64,000 nucleotides of DNA from Dulcicalothrix desertica PCC 7102 (GTDB lineage Bacteria > Cyanobacteriota > Cyanobacteriia > Cyanobacteriales > Nostocaceae): positions 372,001 to 436,000 of the forward strand of contig NZ_RSCL01000001.1 of assembly GCF_003991905.1 (NCBI RefSeq), read 5' to 3'. Positions 35,776-44,173 of the stretch are shown here, piece after piece. Position numbers and translations under genes: made by a program. The number at the start of each line of letters is the position of its first letter. Positions within the stretch are counted from its first letter, which is position 1. The notes beneath the pieces were generated by a model. It saw only the letters and a program-made list of their open reading frames with translations, ran no database searches and was not told where the DNA came from.

Positions 35776-35897
35776 AAACCTGGTTTCTGTTCGTTAATAT
35801 TGAAATTTTTGGATATCGGTTTTTCGTGACAAATAGAAACCTGGTTTCTGTTCGTTAATATTGAAATTTTTTGTACTTAGTCAAAAGAAACCAGGTT
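35776..35897. repeat. Direct repeat of 35 bases plus GAAACC palindromes between the two kinase genes
   Basis: A 35-base unit starting AAACCTGGTTTCTGTTCGTT occurs at 35776-35810 and again at 35837-35871. A third palindrome AGAAACCAGGTTTCT follows at 35883-35897. They fill the space between the paralogous kinase genes. Confidence 0.85.
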
Positions 35898-35899
35898 TC

Positions 35900-37387
35900 T
35901 TACTCTTTAATTATCTGGATATCTAAAAAGTCGCTAATTTCTTGCGCTAACCAATCGCGTTCTAGTAAGGTTAAAGGTTGATTTAAATATTGACTCAAAT
36001 CATGATTGCTAAATGTACCTTCCCATATAATTAAACTTGGAGGTTTGACTGTTTTTTCAATATCATTTTTTAAGTTAACTAATTTATATTCTTGTGCGCT
36101 GGATACTAGCTTCCAGATATGCTCTCTAGCAATAATTTTTCGCTCGGCACCTGCTAATGCTTGACTGCCAAATACCTTTGTTGTTACAATTAAACGTTTT
36201 TCGTCAATTACTAATTTTGTTCTGCCGAATAAGTGAATTAGTAGGCAGGAACTTAGGAATAAAACCAGCGAAGTGCATAAAAATATGATTATGTAATTAA
36301 TTATAAATATTTGTAGCAAAAATCCAATTAGATATTTAGTGGGATAAAACAATACATAATATCCTACATATAATATAATTGCACTTGGTATTATTGCACC
36401 CAGTATATTACCAACAATTTGCTTGATTGTCTTTGTTGGGAATATAATTTCTAACTTATTTACGGTTTTCTTGATTTTAATTTTACTATGCAACGGTTTT
36501 TTAAACTTTGAGAAATGAATATCTCTGTAGTACAAATTATAATCATCATTTGATAGTATATTAGATAAATTATCTAGAGCATGTAATGCTGCGGTTGTTG
36601 AGTCAAAACGACTGTTAATACTAGGTTGTATCATAATATTTAACCAAGCTTTTAACTCAGGACTGATATTTGGTATTTGCTCAAATTTAATATTTAAATC
36701 ATCACCAAGTAATTCTGAGGGGTGTTTTTTGGTAGCTAAGTAAATTAATGTCATTCCCAAACTATATAAATCAGACCCAGGAAAAGCTCTTCCACCAAAC
36801 TGTTCAGGTGGCATGTAACCATAAGTACCAACTACAGTCTTCGTACCACGTGCTTTAATACTGGTTTGTACAGAGCCAAAATCAACTAAATATACATCCC
36901 CAACATTATTACCAGAAGTATTATTAAGTAAGATATTACTGAGTTTGATGTCGCGATGAATAACTGCTGGGTGTCGTGAATGTAAATAATGCAATATCTC
37001 CAATAATAATTTACCTAATTGAATTATTTCTGACTCGCTAAAATTTCGCCCCGTGTCTATATATTCTTGAAGCGATTTTGCGTTGCAATAAGTCTGTACA
37101 AGCGCAAATCCTTTTATTTCAGATGTATCTAGCTCAAAATAATCAAGGTACTGAGGAATTGCTGGGTGCGACAGATGCTTAAGCGTTTCTGCTTCTCTTT
37201 CAAATAATTTTAAATCTTCCCAGCGAAATTCTTCATTAAATAACAAAATTTTAATGACTACTTGGTTGCCATGATGAGAGTCATCAGCAAGCAGCGTGCG
37301 TCGGTTTCCGTTTTCTGCGATTTTTCTAATTACGATGTAACGGTCGTGCAGCTTTTGGTTCGCATCAGTTAAAAGTTGATCTGCCAT
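35900..37387 (-). CDS. Membrane-bound Ser/Thr protein kinase, paralogue of the downstream gene, 495 aa
   Basis: Kinase domain about 15-280 with Lys46 (VVIKIL), catalytic loop VIHRDIKLSN with Asp146 (Lys-Leu in place of the common Lys-Pro), DFG 169-171 and GTYGYMPPEQF. Two or three hydrophobic segments lie at about 330-385 and a C-terminal soluble domain ends 'LAQEISDFLDIQIIKE', matching the end of the neighbour. The two genes appear to be a tandem duplication that then diverged. Same strand, 130 bases apart. Confidence 0.88.
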   Translation of the reverse strand: MADQLLTDANQKLHDRYIVIRKIAENGNRRTLLADDSHHGNQVVIKILLFNEEFRWEDLKLFEREAETLKHLSHPAIPQYLDYFELDTSEIKGFALVQTYCNAKSLQEYIDTGRNFSESEIIQLGKLLLEILHYLHSRHPAVIHRDIKLSNILLNNTSGNNVGDVYLVDFGSVQTSIKARGTKTVVGTYGYMPPEQFGGRAFPGSDLYSLGMTLIYLATKKHPSELLGDDLNIKFEQIPNISPELKAWLNIMIQPSINSRFDSTTAALHALDNLSNILSNDDYNLYYRDIHFSKFKKPLHSKIKIKKTVNKLEIIFPTKTIKQIVGNILGAIIPSAIILYVGYYVLFYPTKYLIGFLLQIFIINYIIIFLCTSLVLFLSSCLLIHLFGRTKLVIDEKRLIVTTKVFGSQALAGAERKIIAREHIWKLVSSAQEYKLVNLKNDIEKTVKPPSLIIWEGTFSNHDLSQYLNQPLTLLERDWLAQEISDFLDIQIIKE

Positions 37388-37526
37388 TGTTACGCCGACT
37401 TTTAAGGTATTACATATCTATTACAAATGTAAGTCTTGAGATTTATTCATTTCGTTACATTTCTTCAATAAGTACAGTAAACCCGGTATTGTGGAGATGG
37501 CAGTTTTATAAAAAGGACTATTGAAA

Positions 37527-37931
37527 ATGGCTAAACCACTAAAAGAGTTTTTGGAAGCTTGCGAGAGCTTAGGTACTTTGCGTTTAATTGTTACAAGTAG
37601 CGCCGCAGTGTTAGAAGCGCGCGGAAAAGTCGAAAAAATATTCTATGCGGAGTTGGCGAAGGGCAAATACGCGAATATGCACACTGAGGGTTTTGAGTTT
37701 CATTTGAATATGGACTTGATTAAGCAAGTAAAGTTTGAAACAGGTGAAGCGAAGCGTGGTAACTTTACAACTTACGCAATTAGATTTTTAGATGAGAAGC
37801 AAGAGTCAGCATTGAGTTTATTTTTACAATGGGGCAAACCAGGAGAATATGAACCTGGACAAGTGGAAGCTTGGCAAGCTTTGCGTGATGAGTATGGTGA
37901 AATGTGGGAAACGGCGCCTGTTGTGCTTTAG
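37527..37931 (+). CDS. ChuX/HutX-like (haem-utilisation-type) protein, 134 aa
   Basis: ATG 37527 follows AAGGA at a good distance; a TTG two codons earlier is less likely. The sequence (LKEFLEACESLGTLRLIVTSSAAVLEARGKVEKIF, ANMHTEGFEFHLNMDLI, FETGEAKRGNFTTYAIRF) matches a cyanobacterial group that I recall as having the ChuX/HutX haem-binding-like fold. That assignment rests on memory of family members. It converges on the V4R-like gene of the GTPase cluster, which includes a haem sensor, so a haem connection is attractive but inferred. The stop is followed at once by a CGGAT repeat. Confidence 0.65.
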   Translation: MAKPLKEFLEACESLGTLRLIVTSSAAVLEARGKVEKIFYAELAKGKYANMHTEGFEFHLNMDLIKQVKFETGEAKRGNFTTYAIRFLDEKQESALSLFLQWGKPGEYEPGQVEAWQALRDEYGEMWETAPVVL

Positions 37932-38030
37932 CAACGGATGAGAGCGGATGTAACGGATGAGTTATTTGTTACAAAGAAAGCCTAGTTATTTAAAATTAGC
38001 TATCCGTTACATGCGTGTATCATCCGTTGC
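37931..38030. terminator. CGGAT-type inverted repeat between convergent genes
   Basis: Left arm 37931-37960 (GCAACGGATGAGAGCGGATG...) and right arm 38001-38030 form an imperfect hairpin with 40 bases between. It starts at the stop of the ChuX-like gene and ends a few bases before the stop of the V4R-like gene. Its place suggests a bidirectional terminator. Confidence 0.65.
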
Positions 38031-38035
38031 CAGGG

Positions 38036-38497
38036 TTATTTGAATTCAGTAAATTCAAATACATCATGAGTGCCACCACGCAGCACTGACTCGGTGTGTT
38101 TACCTTGAAAGCGCTTACCGAGAGTTTGTTCTAAGGCGCCCCAAACAGCCCCAAGAGTATATGTACATTTACGTTCAGAACCTTGGGGTTCTCCTGCTGA
38201 ACATAAAGTTTCGCTGGTGTAGACTTTAATGACATCACCTTCTGAGACAATTTTCTCTACGCTACATAAACATGTACCGGTTTTACCCAAGGCATAACCA
38301 AGTTTGTAACCGATATCATCAAGCGACATCATTGAACCACTTAAACCAAGTTCAGTTGCAAGCTGTCTACCGCGACTGCGACCTGCTGTTGTTAATGCAA
38401 TTGCGGTTGCTTTATCTCCTAAAGCATCTTCCATTCCCACAATCGCAGCTTTAAAACAAATAATACTGCTAAAATCACCTAAATTAGGACGTAACAT
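38036..38497 (-). CDS. V4R-like hydrocarbon-binding domain protein, 153 aa
   Basis: MLRPNLGDFSSIICFKAAIVGMEDALG begins a small domain. Its second half (VYTSETLCSAGEPQGSERKCTYTLGAVWGALE) carries the closely spaced Cys residues and Gly-rich pattern of V4R (4-vinyl-reductase-type) small-molecule-binding domains. There are four or five cysteines in total. Last gene of the roadblock/GTPase/globin series and 24 bases after the roadblock gene. It may bind a tetrapyrrole or other hydrophobic ligand and feed this to the GTPase switch; that role is inference. Confidence 0.7.
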   Translation of the reverse strand: MLRPNLGDFSSIICFKAAIVGMEDALGDKATAIALTTAGRSRGRQLATELGLSGSMMSLDDIGYKLGYALGKTGTCLCSVEKIVSEGDVIKVYTSETLCSAGEPQGSERKCTYTLGAVWGALEQTLGKRFQGKHTESVLRGGTHDVFEFTEFK

Positions 38498-38521
38498 TGT
38501 TAAAATTCCTGTTAAAGTTTG

Positions 38522-38890
38522 TTATCCAATTAACGGCGCCAGTCTACTAATAATTCGCTTGATTTCTAAAAATAAAATACCTTGCTTAACTCCTGCACTA
38601 GCAAGCACGAGTAATACGGCATCACTACCGCAACCAACTAATACACCGTAACCTTTTTCACCTTCGACTACAATACGTTCAACGCTGCCACGTGCGAGTT
38701 CGCGTCCAATGCGTTCACCAAGCGAAAGCATTGACGCTGACATTGCTGCTGTGCGTTCTTCATCCATTGGCCCTGGTAGTACCGATGCAAGTGCTAGACC
38801 ATCTGGACTTACTAATGCTGCACCTTGAACATCTGATGCACCAGTAACAAAGTTTTGTATTTCATCTTGTAGCATTGAAGTATTAATCAT
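38522..38890 (-). CDS. Roadblock/LC7-domain protein, 122 aa
   Basis: Whole protein is one roadblock domain: GASDVQGAALVSPDGLALAS, MSASMLSLGERIGRELARGSVERIVVEGEKGYG, then AVLLVLASAGVKQGILFLE. In MglB and CvnB relatives such dimers control a Ras-like GTPase. The partner GTPase gene is immediately upstream (29 bases). Nearly identical in its core to the C-terminal domain of the other roadblock gene at 40453. A ribosome site AGGAGGATAAC precedes the ATG. Confidence 0.92.
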   Translation of the reverse strand: MINTSMLQDEIQNFVTGASDVQGAALVSPDGLALASVLPGPMDEERTAAMSASMLSLGERIGRELARGSVERIVVEGEKGYGVLVGCGSDAVLLVLASAGVKQGILFLEIKRIISRLAPLIG

Positions 38891-38919
38891 GGTTATCCTC
38901 CTACACGATTTATTTGTTA

Positions 38920-39420
38920 TTACAATTGCTCTAATAATTTGGTTAGCACTGTCTTGATTGAAATTCGGTCGGTAACGTTGACTCGAGTTATCGGCGCCAA
39001 AGCGAATAAAGCAGAAATATCCGATAATTCTTGAGAATGCGAATCTGTATGCGTCAGTCCAACTATATATGGAATTTGCAATTGCTCATCAATCAATTCA
39101 ACTACCGCACGCGCATATAATAAGTCAGCTTTGCGAGTTGCATTTGCTAGTACAACACAAGCAGTTGCGTTTTCTATTAGAATATCTCGCATGAATTCAA
39201 ACCGAGCTTGTCCCGGTGTACCATACAGATGCAATGAATCTTTGTTAGATAGCGCTAAAGTACCAAAGTCCATTGCTACCGTTGTTTTTGGTTTGAGTTT
39301 AGCAGTCTCATCAGTAGCTTTTTTATCAGTATCTATGACATCGGTATCGCTAATTGTGCGGATAAAGGTTGTTTTTCCAACACCTACATTACCCGTAACT
39401 ACAACACGTAAAATTCTCAT
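38920..39420 (-). CDS. Small Ras-like GTPase (MglA/CvnD type), 166 aa
   Basis: P-loop VVVTGNVGVGKTTFIRTIS; a switch-I threonine in KPKTTVAMDFG; a G3 region LHLYGTPGQARFEFM in which the usual Asp of DxxG is replaced, as in MglA and conservon GTPases; and G4 as THTD. Minimal length with no extra domain. Cytoplasmic. Its roadblock partner follows directly. A terminator and 323-base space separate it from the globin gene, so this part of the cluster probably has its own promoter. Confidence 0.9.
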   Translation of the reverse strand: MRILRVVVTGNVGVGKTTFIRTISDTDVIDTDKKATDETAKLKPKTTVAMDFGTLALSNKDSLHLYGTPGQARFEFMRDILIENATACVVLANATRKADLLYARAVVELIDEQLQIPYIVGLTHTDSHSQELSDISALFALAPITRVNVTDRISIKTVLTKLLEQL

Positions 39421-39743
39421 CTATTTTGATTAGACTGTGAACTCGGTGCCTGTAAACATTTAGCTACAGCGAATTGACTTGAAAACATTAAACTCCCTTA
39501 AATTATTATAGCTTGCATTATTTACTACATTGGCAAATACATCCTGCTTACACAAATATAGTGTGTATATAATATCTACCTTTTAAAGTCTTTACCCTTG
39601 TTTGATTTTACTTATATTTGCTTTCTATTTACTTATATATAGATAAATATTTATATATATTTCAAGAATTGACTAGCATATTGTGATACATTTTTCAAAA
39701 AAATTATTGCGTACATCCCCCACAAGGGGGATGAAAGTAAATA
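39421..39743. other. Intergenic region between globin and second GTPase gene
   Basis: Very A+T-rich 323 bases with the globin terminator at 39690-39733 and likely the promoter of the GTPase-roadblock-V4R group near 39430-39600. No gene is supported. Confidence 0.5.
39690..39733 (-). terminator. Rho-independent terminator of the globin gene
   Basis: On the minus strand, CATCCCCC (39733-39726) and GGGGGATG (39721-39714) form a perfect 8-bp stem with a four-base loop. It is followed by an A/T run with seven T residues, 10 bases after the globin stop. Confidence 0.8.
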
Positions 39744-40301
39744 TTACATTGATTTGGCGCCAGTAGCAATTAAGCGTCTGAACAAACCTTCGCTCCAACC
39801 AGTTTCTTGAAGGACTGCGGAGGAAGAGACTTCTACATATGCTTGCTCAATAAAAGCTAAATCAATCATACAAATTCGTCCCAGCGCGTCTTTGAGTTCT
39901 TCGGTTTTAGCATCAGCTTTGAGACGTTTGCCAACTTCGTGTACAACTGTTGCCATTGCAGGAACGACATGCTGGGGTCCAATACCAAGACGGACGTGAA
40001 CTAAACCAATTCTCCAACGACGGTCTGCGTATGCATTACCCCATCCGTCCATACCTGTAAACATTTCTTGGAACCAGTTAACGAAGGTTTCATGTAAACG
40101 ATGAACTCGTCCTGAGCCATCACCATTAAGTATGCTGTCCATTTCTGGGTCACGTCCAAGATAAGCATAAAAGTGGTCGGCCATTTCTGGAGCTAATTTT
40201 GCACCCCACTCTGCCTCAGATTTTAATAAAGCTTTGTCAGCATCCGTTAAGCCAACGCGCTTTTCAAGGGTGGACATAAAGACATGTGGGTCTAAGGCCA
40301 T
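39744..40301 (-). CDS. Stand-alone globin-coupled-sensor-type globin domain, 185 aa
   Basis: One globin domain without transmitter. The segment WRIGLVHVRLGIGPQHVVPAM matches the globin-coupled-sensor hallmark IGxxHxxIGxxP and includes the proximal His. The pre-segment FVNWFQEMFTGMDGWGNAYADRRW is also typical. HemAT-like domains sense oxygen, nitric oxide or redox state. In this cluster a GTPase/roadblock pair lies on each side, so output may be through those proteins. ATG after a weak ribosome site; ends in a terminator. Confidence 0.88.
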   Translation of the reverse strand: MALDPHVFMSTLEKRVGLTDADKALLKSEAEWGAKLAPEMADHFYAYLGRDPEMDSILNGDGSGRVHRLHETFVNWFQEMFTGMDGWGNAYADRRWRIGLVHVRLGIGPQHVVPAMATVVHEVGKRLKADAKTEELKDALGRICMIDLAFIEQAYVEVSSSAVLQETGWSEGLFRRLIATGAKSM

Positions 40302-40452
40302 GATATTATAAACTCCTGACTGCTTTCTAGAAATAAATTGTTTGTGAAGATTAAATTATTCGATGCTTTCCACTGATAAACCTTTAACATTTTTATGTTA
40401 TGTCAGCATCACTTAAACTCAGTAATCCAAGTATCTGAGTAAGGATTGTTAG

Positions 40453-41019
40453 TTATGCTAACAAAGGGGCAATTCTTGCCACCACCCGTTTGAGTTCCAA
40501 AAATAAAATTCCTTGCTTGACTGCGGCGCCTGCTAGCACTAGTAATACAGCCTCACTACCGCATCCTATTAAAACACCGTAACCTTTTTCGCCTTCGACT
40601 ACAATACGTTCAACGTTTCCGCGTGCTAGCTCACGCCCAATTCTCTCACCAAGCGACAGCATTGAAGCTGACATGGCGGCAGTACGTTCTTCATCCATTC
40701 CACCAGGAAGTACTGATGCTAGGGCAAGACCATCTGGACTTACTAGTGCAGCACCTTGAACATCTGAGGCGCCTGTGACAAAGTTTTGCAACTCTTGTTG
40801 CAACATCGAAATATTAATCATGTCTTGTCCTAGAGAAGTTGGTAATTCAATAGCTGTTAAATCAAGGGATTGTAACTCAATGGCTGGAGTTGGAATGACG
40901 GTTGCTTCTACTTCGTCTGGTTTGATGTCAGACTCGGTTTTCTGCGGCTCCGGCAAAATTTCAGATGGAGACTGCTGAAACCCACCCATGAGTAGCTTCA
41001 GGATTCTGCCTAAAGCCAT
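40453..41019 (-). CDS. Roadblock/LC7-domain protein with N-terminal extension, 188 aa
   Basis: A 66-residue extension begins with an amphipathic basic stretch (MALGRILKLLMGGF) that could sit on a membrane, followed by a Pro/Glu-rich linker. It leads to a roadblock domain from residue 67 (MINISMLQQELQNFVTGAS) that is almost the same as the short roadblock protein at 38522. An internal start at that Met is conceivable. Located between the GTPase at 41195 and the globin gene. Confidence 0.9.
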   Translation of the reverse strand: MALGRILKLLMGGFQQSPSEILPEPQKTESDIKPDEVEATVIPTPAIELQSLDLTAIELPTSLGQDMINISMLQQELQNFVTGASDVQGAALVSPDGLALASVLPGGMDEERTAAMSASMLSLGERIGRELARGNVERIVVEGEKGYGVLIGCGSEAVLLVLAGAAVKQGILFLELKRVVARIAPLLA

Positions 41020-41194
41020 AGCGGTTTATGTACTGATTTTTTGTGACTTTCTGATGTTTTTATCACCACATATACATTAGCAGTATTATCCCGATATAGT
41101 GAGCAAAACTCAACAATATTCAGGTGAAAAATACTTTAAGAAATAATAATGAATGTGCTATATATTACAATTTGTTTTTCAATGATTCTTTGTA

Positions 41195-41731
41195 CTAATG
41201 ATGTTGATAGCAATTTGTCAATAGCTCAACAACATTAATTAAACTTTCTCGGACTGATGCTGCTTCTGTTGCGTTAACAGTTACAATGGGTGGTTGTTCG
41301 TCTAGCATTCCCAGACTCAGGGCAATATCCGACGCTTCCCAGGCGCCTTCACAATCAGAATGTGTAATGCCAATTAAATAAGGAATGTCTACTCTTTTTT
41401 TAAAAAACTGAAGAATTTTACGGTTGTGGCGAAAATGTTCAGGACGGTGGGCATCAATTAATAAAATATAAGCATTAGCTCTCTGAATCAAAATATCCCA
41501 CATAAAATCAAACCGAGCTTGTCCAGGTGTACCGTATAAGTGAAGCGATTGTTTTGGACTGATTGTTAGGCGCCCGAAGTCTAAAGCTACAGTAGTGTTA
41601 GCTTTAATTTCTGCCATCTCATCAGTTGCACGCTTATCGGTGTCAACAACATCAATTTCGCTAATAGTGCGAATGAAACTTGTTTTTCCCGCACCAACAC
41701 TTCCTGTGACTACAATCCGTAGAATTTCCAT
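41195..41731 (-). CDS. Small Ras-like GTPase (MglA/CvnD type), 178 aa
   Basis: Motifs in order: VVVTGSVGAGKTSFIRTIS, NTTVALDFGRL, LHLYGTPGQARFDFM (altered G3) and THSD (G4). It is a paralogue of the GTPase at 38920, most alike in the first 90 residues. The start is 21 bases after the DUF4388 stop, so the two are co-transcribed. Probably switched by the adjacent roadblock protein. Confidence 0.9.
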   Translation of the reverse strand: MEILRIVVTGSVGAGKTSFIRTISEIDVVDTDKRATDEMAEIKANTTVALDFGRLTISPKQSLHLYGTPGQARFDFMWDILIQRANAYILLIDAHRPEHFRHNRKILQFFKKRVDIPYLIGITHSDCEGAWEASDIALSLGMLDEQPPIVTVNATEAASVRESLINVVELLTNCYQHH

Positions 41732-41752
41732 AACAGTGAATTTATAGAGTCG

Positions 41753-42598
41753 TTAAGCTTTACTCTTCAGAAAACCAACTAGATTTTGTAAAAACGAAGT
41801 ACTTACCTTTAAAGGTTGAGACTTTTGAGGACTGTAAGTGGACATATAACCATCAAAGCTCTGTGAATGCGATGATAAGGGAATTTCTTCCACCAAACCA
41901 GCAACCATCAATCGGAAAGCAACTTGCTGGATAGTAGCAATAGGTTGGTTAAGTTGAGATGCAAGTGTGTTTAAACTAACATTTCCATCAGCAAATTCCC
42001 ATAGCTGCCATTCAAGGGGATGCAGATGAAGTTGGGTTTTAGCGGGTGTAATTCCTTCGATTGCCGAAGTCGGGTTGGGTAAAGCATCAGCCAAAGCTGC
42101 CCAATTTTTAATTACTCGTAAAGCCATTAAAGCCACTTCTGTCGCGCGTAAACTTATCCCAGTCATTTCGCTCGTAGGTAAAATTGCTTTACTATCGAGC
42201 TTAAAAACACCCTTTTGGATTTCAAATAACTGTCTAACTTGCTGTAACTGACTTGCAAACAACAAGTTTAACTGCTCTGCGCTTAAAATTTCTAAAGTTT
42301 TGAGATATAAACCTAAAGGTGTATTTGTTGCTGCTTGCAAACGAAGTCTTTTTAATGTACGTTCGTTTACCCAACCTCGCTGTACAATCTTTTCGACTAA
42401 CCCAAGTCCATTTAATTTACTTGTCGCTGCAACTACATTTCCTTGTCGAAACCAGATGTAGTAGTGCTGCGATTTTGAGCCAATAACTTTCAAGTTAGGT
42501 AAAGTACAAACCGTCAAACAACCTGACTTTTTTCCTTGGTCAATCAGCTGAAATAGTTCAGCTAAAGAAAAATCTGTGAAAGAACTAGATAGACTCAT
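41753..42598 (-). CDS. DUF4388 (PATAN) domain protein, about 281 aa
   Basis: Start taken at the ATG at 42598 (MSLSSSFTDFSLAELFQLID). The N-terminal domain, with GKKSGCLTVC and YYIWFRQGNVVAATSKLNG, is the DUF4388/PATAN fold found in PatA-type regulators of cyanobacteria. The middle part is helical and the C-terminal third looks like a winged helix (LNQPIATIQQVAFRLMVAGLVEEIP). First gene of the GTPase/roadblock/globin series. PATAN proteins act in protein-protein signalling of motility and heterocyst patterning in this phylum; its partner here is unknown. Confidence 0.82.
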   Translation of the reverse strand: MSLSSSFTDFSLAELFQLIDQGKKSGCLTVCTLPNLKVIGSKSQHYYIWFRQGNVVAATSKLNGLGLVEKIVQRGWVNERTLKRLRLQAATNTPLGLYLKTLEILSAEQLNLLFASQLQQVRQLFEIQKGVFKLDSKAILPTSEMTGISLRATEVALMALRVIKNWAALADALPNPTSAIEGITPAKTQLHLHPLEWQLWEFADGNVSLNTLASQLNQPIATIQQVAFRLMVAGLVEEIPLSSHSQSFDGYMSTYSPQKSQPLKVSTSFLQNLVGFLKSKA

Positions 42599-43026
42599 TT
42601 TTTTATAGCTACTGTATATAAATTTATACAAAGCTGCACCTTGTGAAATATTTGGCTCGCTACAACCTTTTTATAACGAGATGTCTCTGTACTACATAAA
42701 AGGATAGTTCATTTTTCAGATATCAAAATAAGTAATAACACTGTTAAGTAAGCTTACTAAGGGTTCTATGTAAGTGCTATCACTTATTCTCTTTTAAAAT
42801 TAATACACTAACACGTAAGTAATTATTGTTTTATAAAAGACAATTCTCATTTTGGTGGTATTTTGTTGCCCGTTTAATGTCGGAAAACAGTAGCAAATAT
42901 TAGCAGTACGGGCAAATATTTATTTTTACAATGTAATCATTACATTATATTAATTCTATGTTACACATAGACAAATATCTATGAGTACTTAATCAGAGAA
43001 TAATTCATATTTGTTTACAATTACTG
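42599..43026. other. Upstream region of the GTPase/globin cluster
   Basis: About 430 A+T-rich bases without a gene. Contains the 17-base palindrome at 42930-42946 and probably the main promoter for the DUF4388 operon. Confidence 0.5.
42930..42946. promoter_or_regulatory. Perfect 8-1-8 palindrome, possible Fur/PerR/Zur-type operator
   Basis: AATGTAAT-C-ATTACATT is perfectly symmetrical. The TAAT-n-ATTA core in a 7-1-7 layout resembles operators of the Fur superfamily. It lies about 330 bases before the DUF4388 start. Regulation by a Fur-family protein is an inference from symmetry only. Confidence 0.4.
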
Positions 43027-43104
43027 GCAACGGATACAACGGATGTAACGGATGGGTTATTTTTAATTAATAAATCATCTGTTACATCCGTTCCCATCCG
43101 TTGC
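43027..43104. terminator. CGGAT-type inverted repeat after the DUF1995 gene
   Basis: Left arm 43027-43054 (GCAACGGATACAACGGATG...) and right arm 43076-43104 are inverted copies with a 21-base A+T-rich loop. Same family as 11576-11936 and 37931-38030. It ends four bases from the DUF1995 stop. Confidence 0.65.
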
Positions 43105-43107
43105 AAG

Positions 43108-43848
43108 CTAGCTACTCAGCGCTTTTAAAAACCGTTGTAAATCTCTAAACATGTTAGGTTTTTTAGTAGGCGCCGTTTCGCCGTTGGCAGTAGTGCGTTG
43201 TCCTTTGGCAATAATTGCATCAATTTCTTCACCCGTGGGTCTTTGGGGTAATTCTGCAACTTTTTCGTAGTTACCGCTGTTTTGTACCCATATTTCCCAC
43301 ATTCCTGGATAGCATCGAAACACTGCTGCTTCTTCAAAAATTGGACGCAGGTAGTAACATGATTCGATAGTTTTGATAAATCTTTCACGAATTTGACGGG
43401 CAGCGTAGCCAATACCTACGGTTCCTGCATCTTCGAGACGTGGGTTTAACATTACAAAGGGACGCGCATCACCAATTATTTGACAAAGCTGTTCTAATTG
43501 GGGTACTTCTTGCGTAGTTGGGGCGATAAATAAGAAAAGTTCATCTTCGGGCTGAATTTTAGATTCAAGCGAAGCTGCTCTACCTGTGCCAATGTCTTCA
43601 ATTTTATATGGTACGCTTCCCCAGTCACGACGCGCAAGGGCACTGGCGCCTGCATCTGCGAACAAAACCTTAAGTTTATCGCCGTAAGTTTCAAATCCTG
43701 GAATAAATTGCTCGGCTACAAGCATAAACTTGAGTTCGGAAAACAGTAACTCAACCTGTAAGCGTGTCTGACCATCGGCTATTGCAGCTTGAGTTGCCTG
43801 CTGCGCTTGAATAACAGCGTCTTCTAAAGTCTTTGGTAATTCAGCCAT
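43108..43848 (-). CDS. DUF1995 family protein (LPA3-like), about 246 aa
   Basis: Start taken at MAELPKTLEDAV (43848); the frame opens 14 codons earlier. The domain has QTRLQVELLFSELKFMLVAEQF, VLFADAGASALARRDWG, LFLFIAPTTQEVPQLEQL and FVMLNPRLEDAGTVGIGYAAR. The family is shared by cyanobacteria and plastids, where a member (LPA3) assists photosystem II assembly. The C-terminus has a Lys-rich segment and a closing helix. Single gene; followed by a CGGAT hairpin. Confidence 0.85.
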   Translation of the reverse strand: MAELPKTLEDAVIQAQQATQAAIADGQTRLQVELLFSELKFMLVAEQFIPGFETYGDKLKVLFADAGASALARRDWGSVPYKIEDIGTGRAASLESKIQPEDELFLFIAPTTQEVPQLEQLCQIIGDARPFVMLNPRLEDAGTVGIGYAARQIRERFIKTIESCYYLRPIFEEAAVFRCYPGMWEIWVQNSGNYEKVAELPQRPTGEEIDAIIAKGQRTTANGETAPTKKPNMFRDLQRFLKALSS

Positions 43849-43922
43849 TTTGTTTTTAATAAAAAATCTATATTGGGTTTGAATCGTCAACTTTTTATTT
43901 TACAAGTTAGTTCGCTCCGGCT

Positions 43923-44132
43923 TTGGAAGAAATTGTTTTTGCTGGTTGGTACGTTGATGCTCAAGAACCTGTTACTTTAAAAGATAGTGAACCTAAGCCT
44001 GATGTTGTAATTATACTAGGCAATAATCGTGATTATACTGAGCTTCATCCTGGTTCTAATGATTTGGCTTTGGTTGTGGAAATTGCTGATTCAACTCTTG
44101 AACGTGATAGAAGTTATAAGAAACGTATTTAG
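43923..44132 (+). pseudogene. Uma2-family endonuclease remnant
   Basis: The fragment carries the core of the Uma2 (DUF820) nuclease: KPDVVIILGNNRDY, then ALVVEIADSTLERDRSYKKR with the Glu and Lys of the PD-(D/E)xK site. An in-frame stop lies just before it and a TAG replaces the Tyr that normally follows KKR. After the TAG the frame continues briefly with ARAG and then loses similarity. Both ends of the roughly 190-residue family protein are missing. Confidence 0.75.
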
Positions 44133-44173
44133 GCGCGTGCGGGTCGGGGATTTGTTGGCATAATAATATGAAT

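Noticed and set aside
35776-35897. Possible CRISPR array from the 35-base repeats
   Set aside because: Only two full copies with a 26-base gap, no third spaced copy and no cas genes in the window.
37521-37526. TTG start of the ChuX-like gene
   Set aside because: ATG at 37527 has the better distance to AAGGA and fits the usual start of the family.
42599-43026. tRNA or structural RNA gene upstream of the GTPase cluster
   Set aside because: No cloverleaf or conserved T-loop sequence could be found in this A+T-rich segment.
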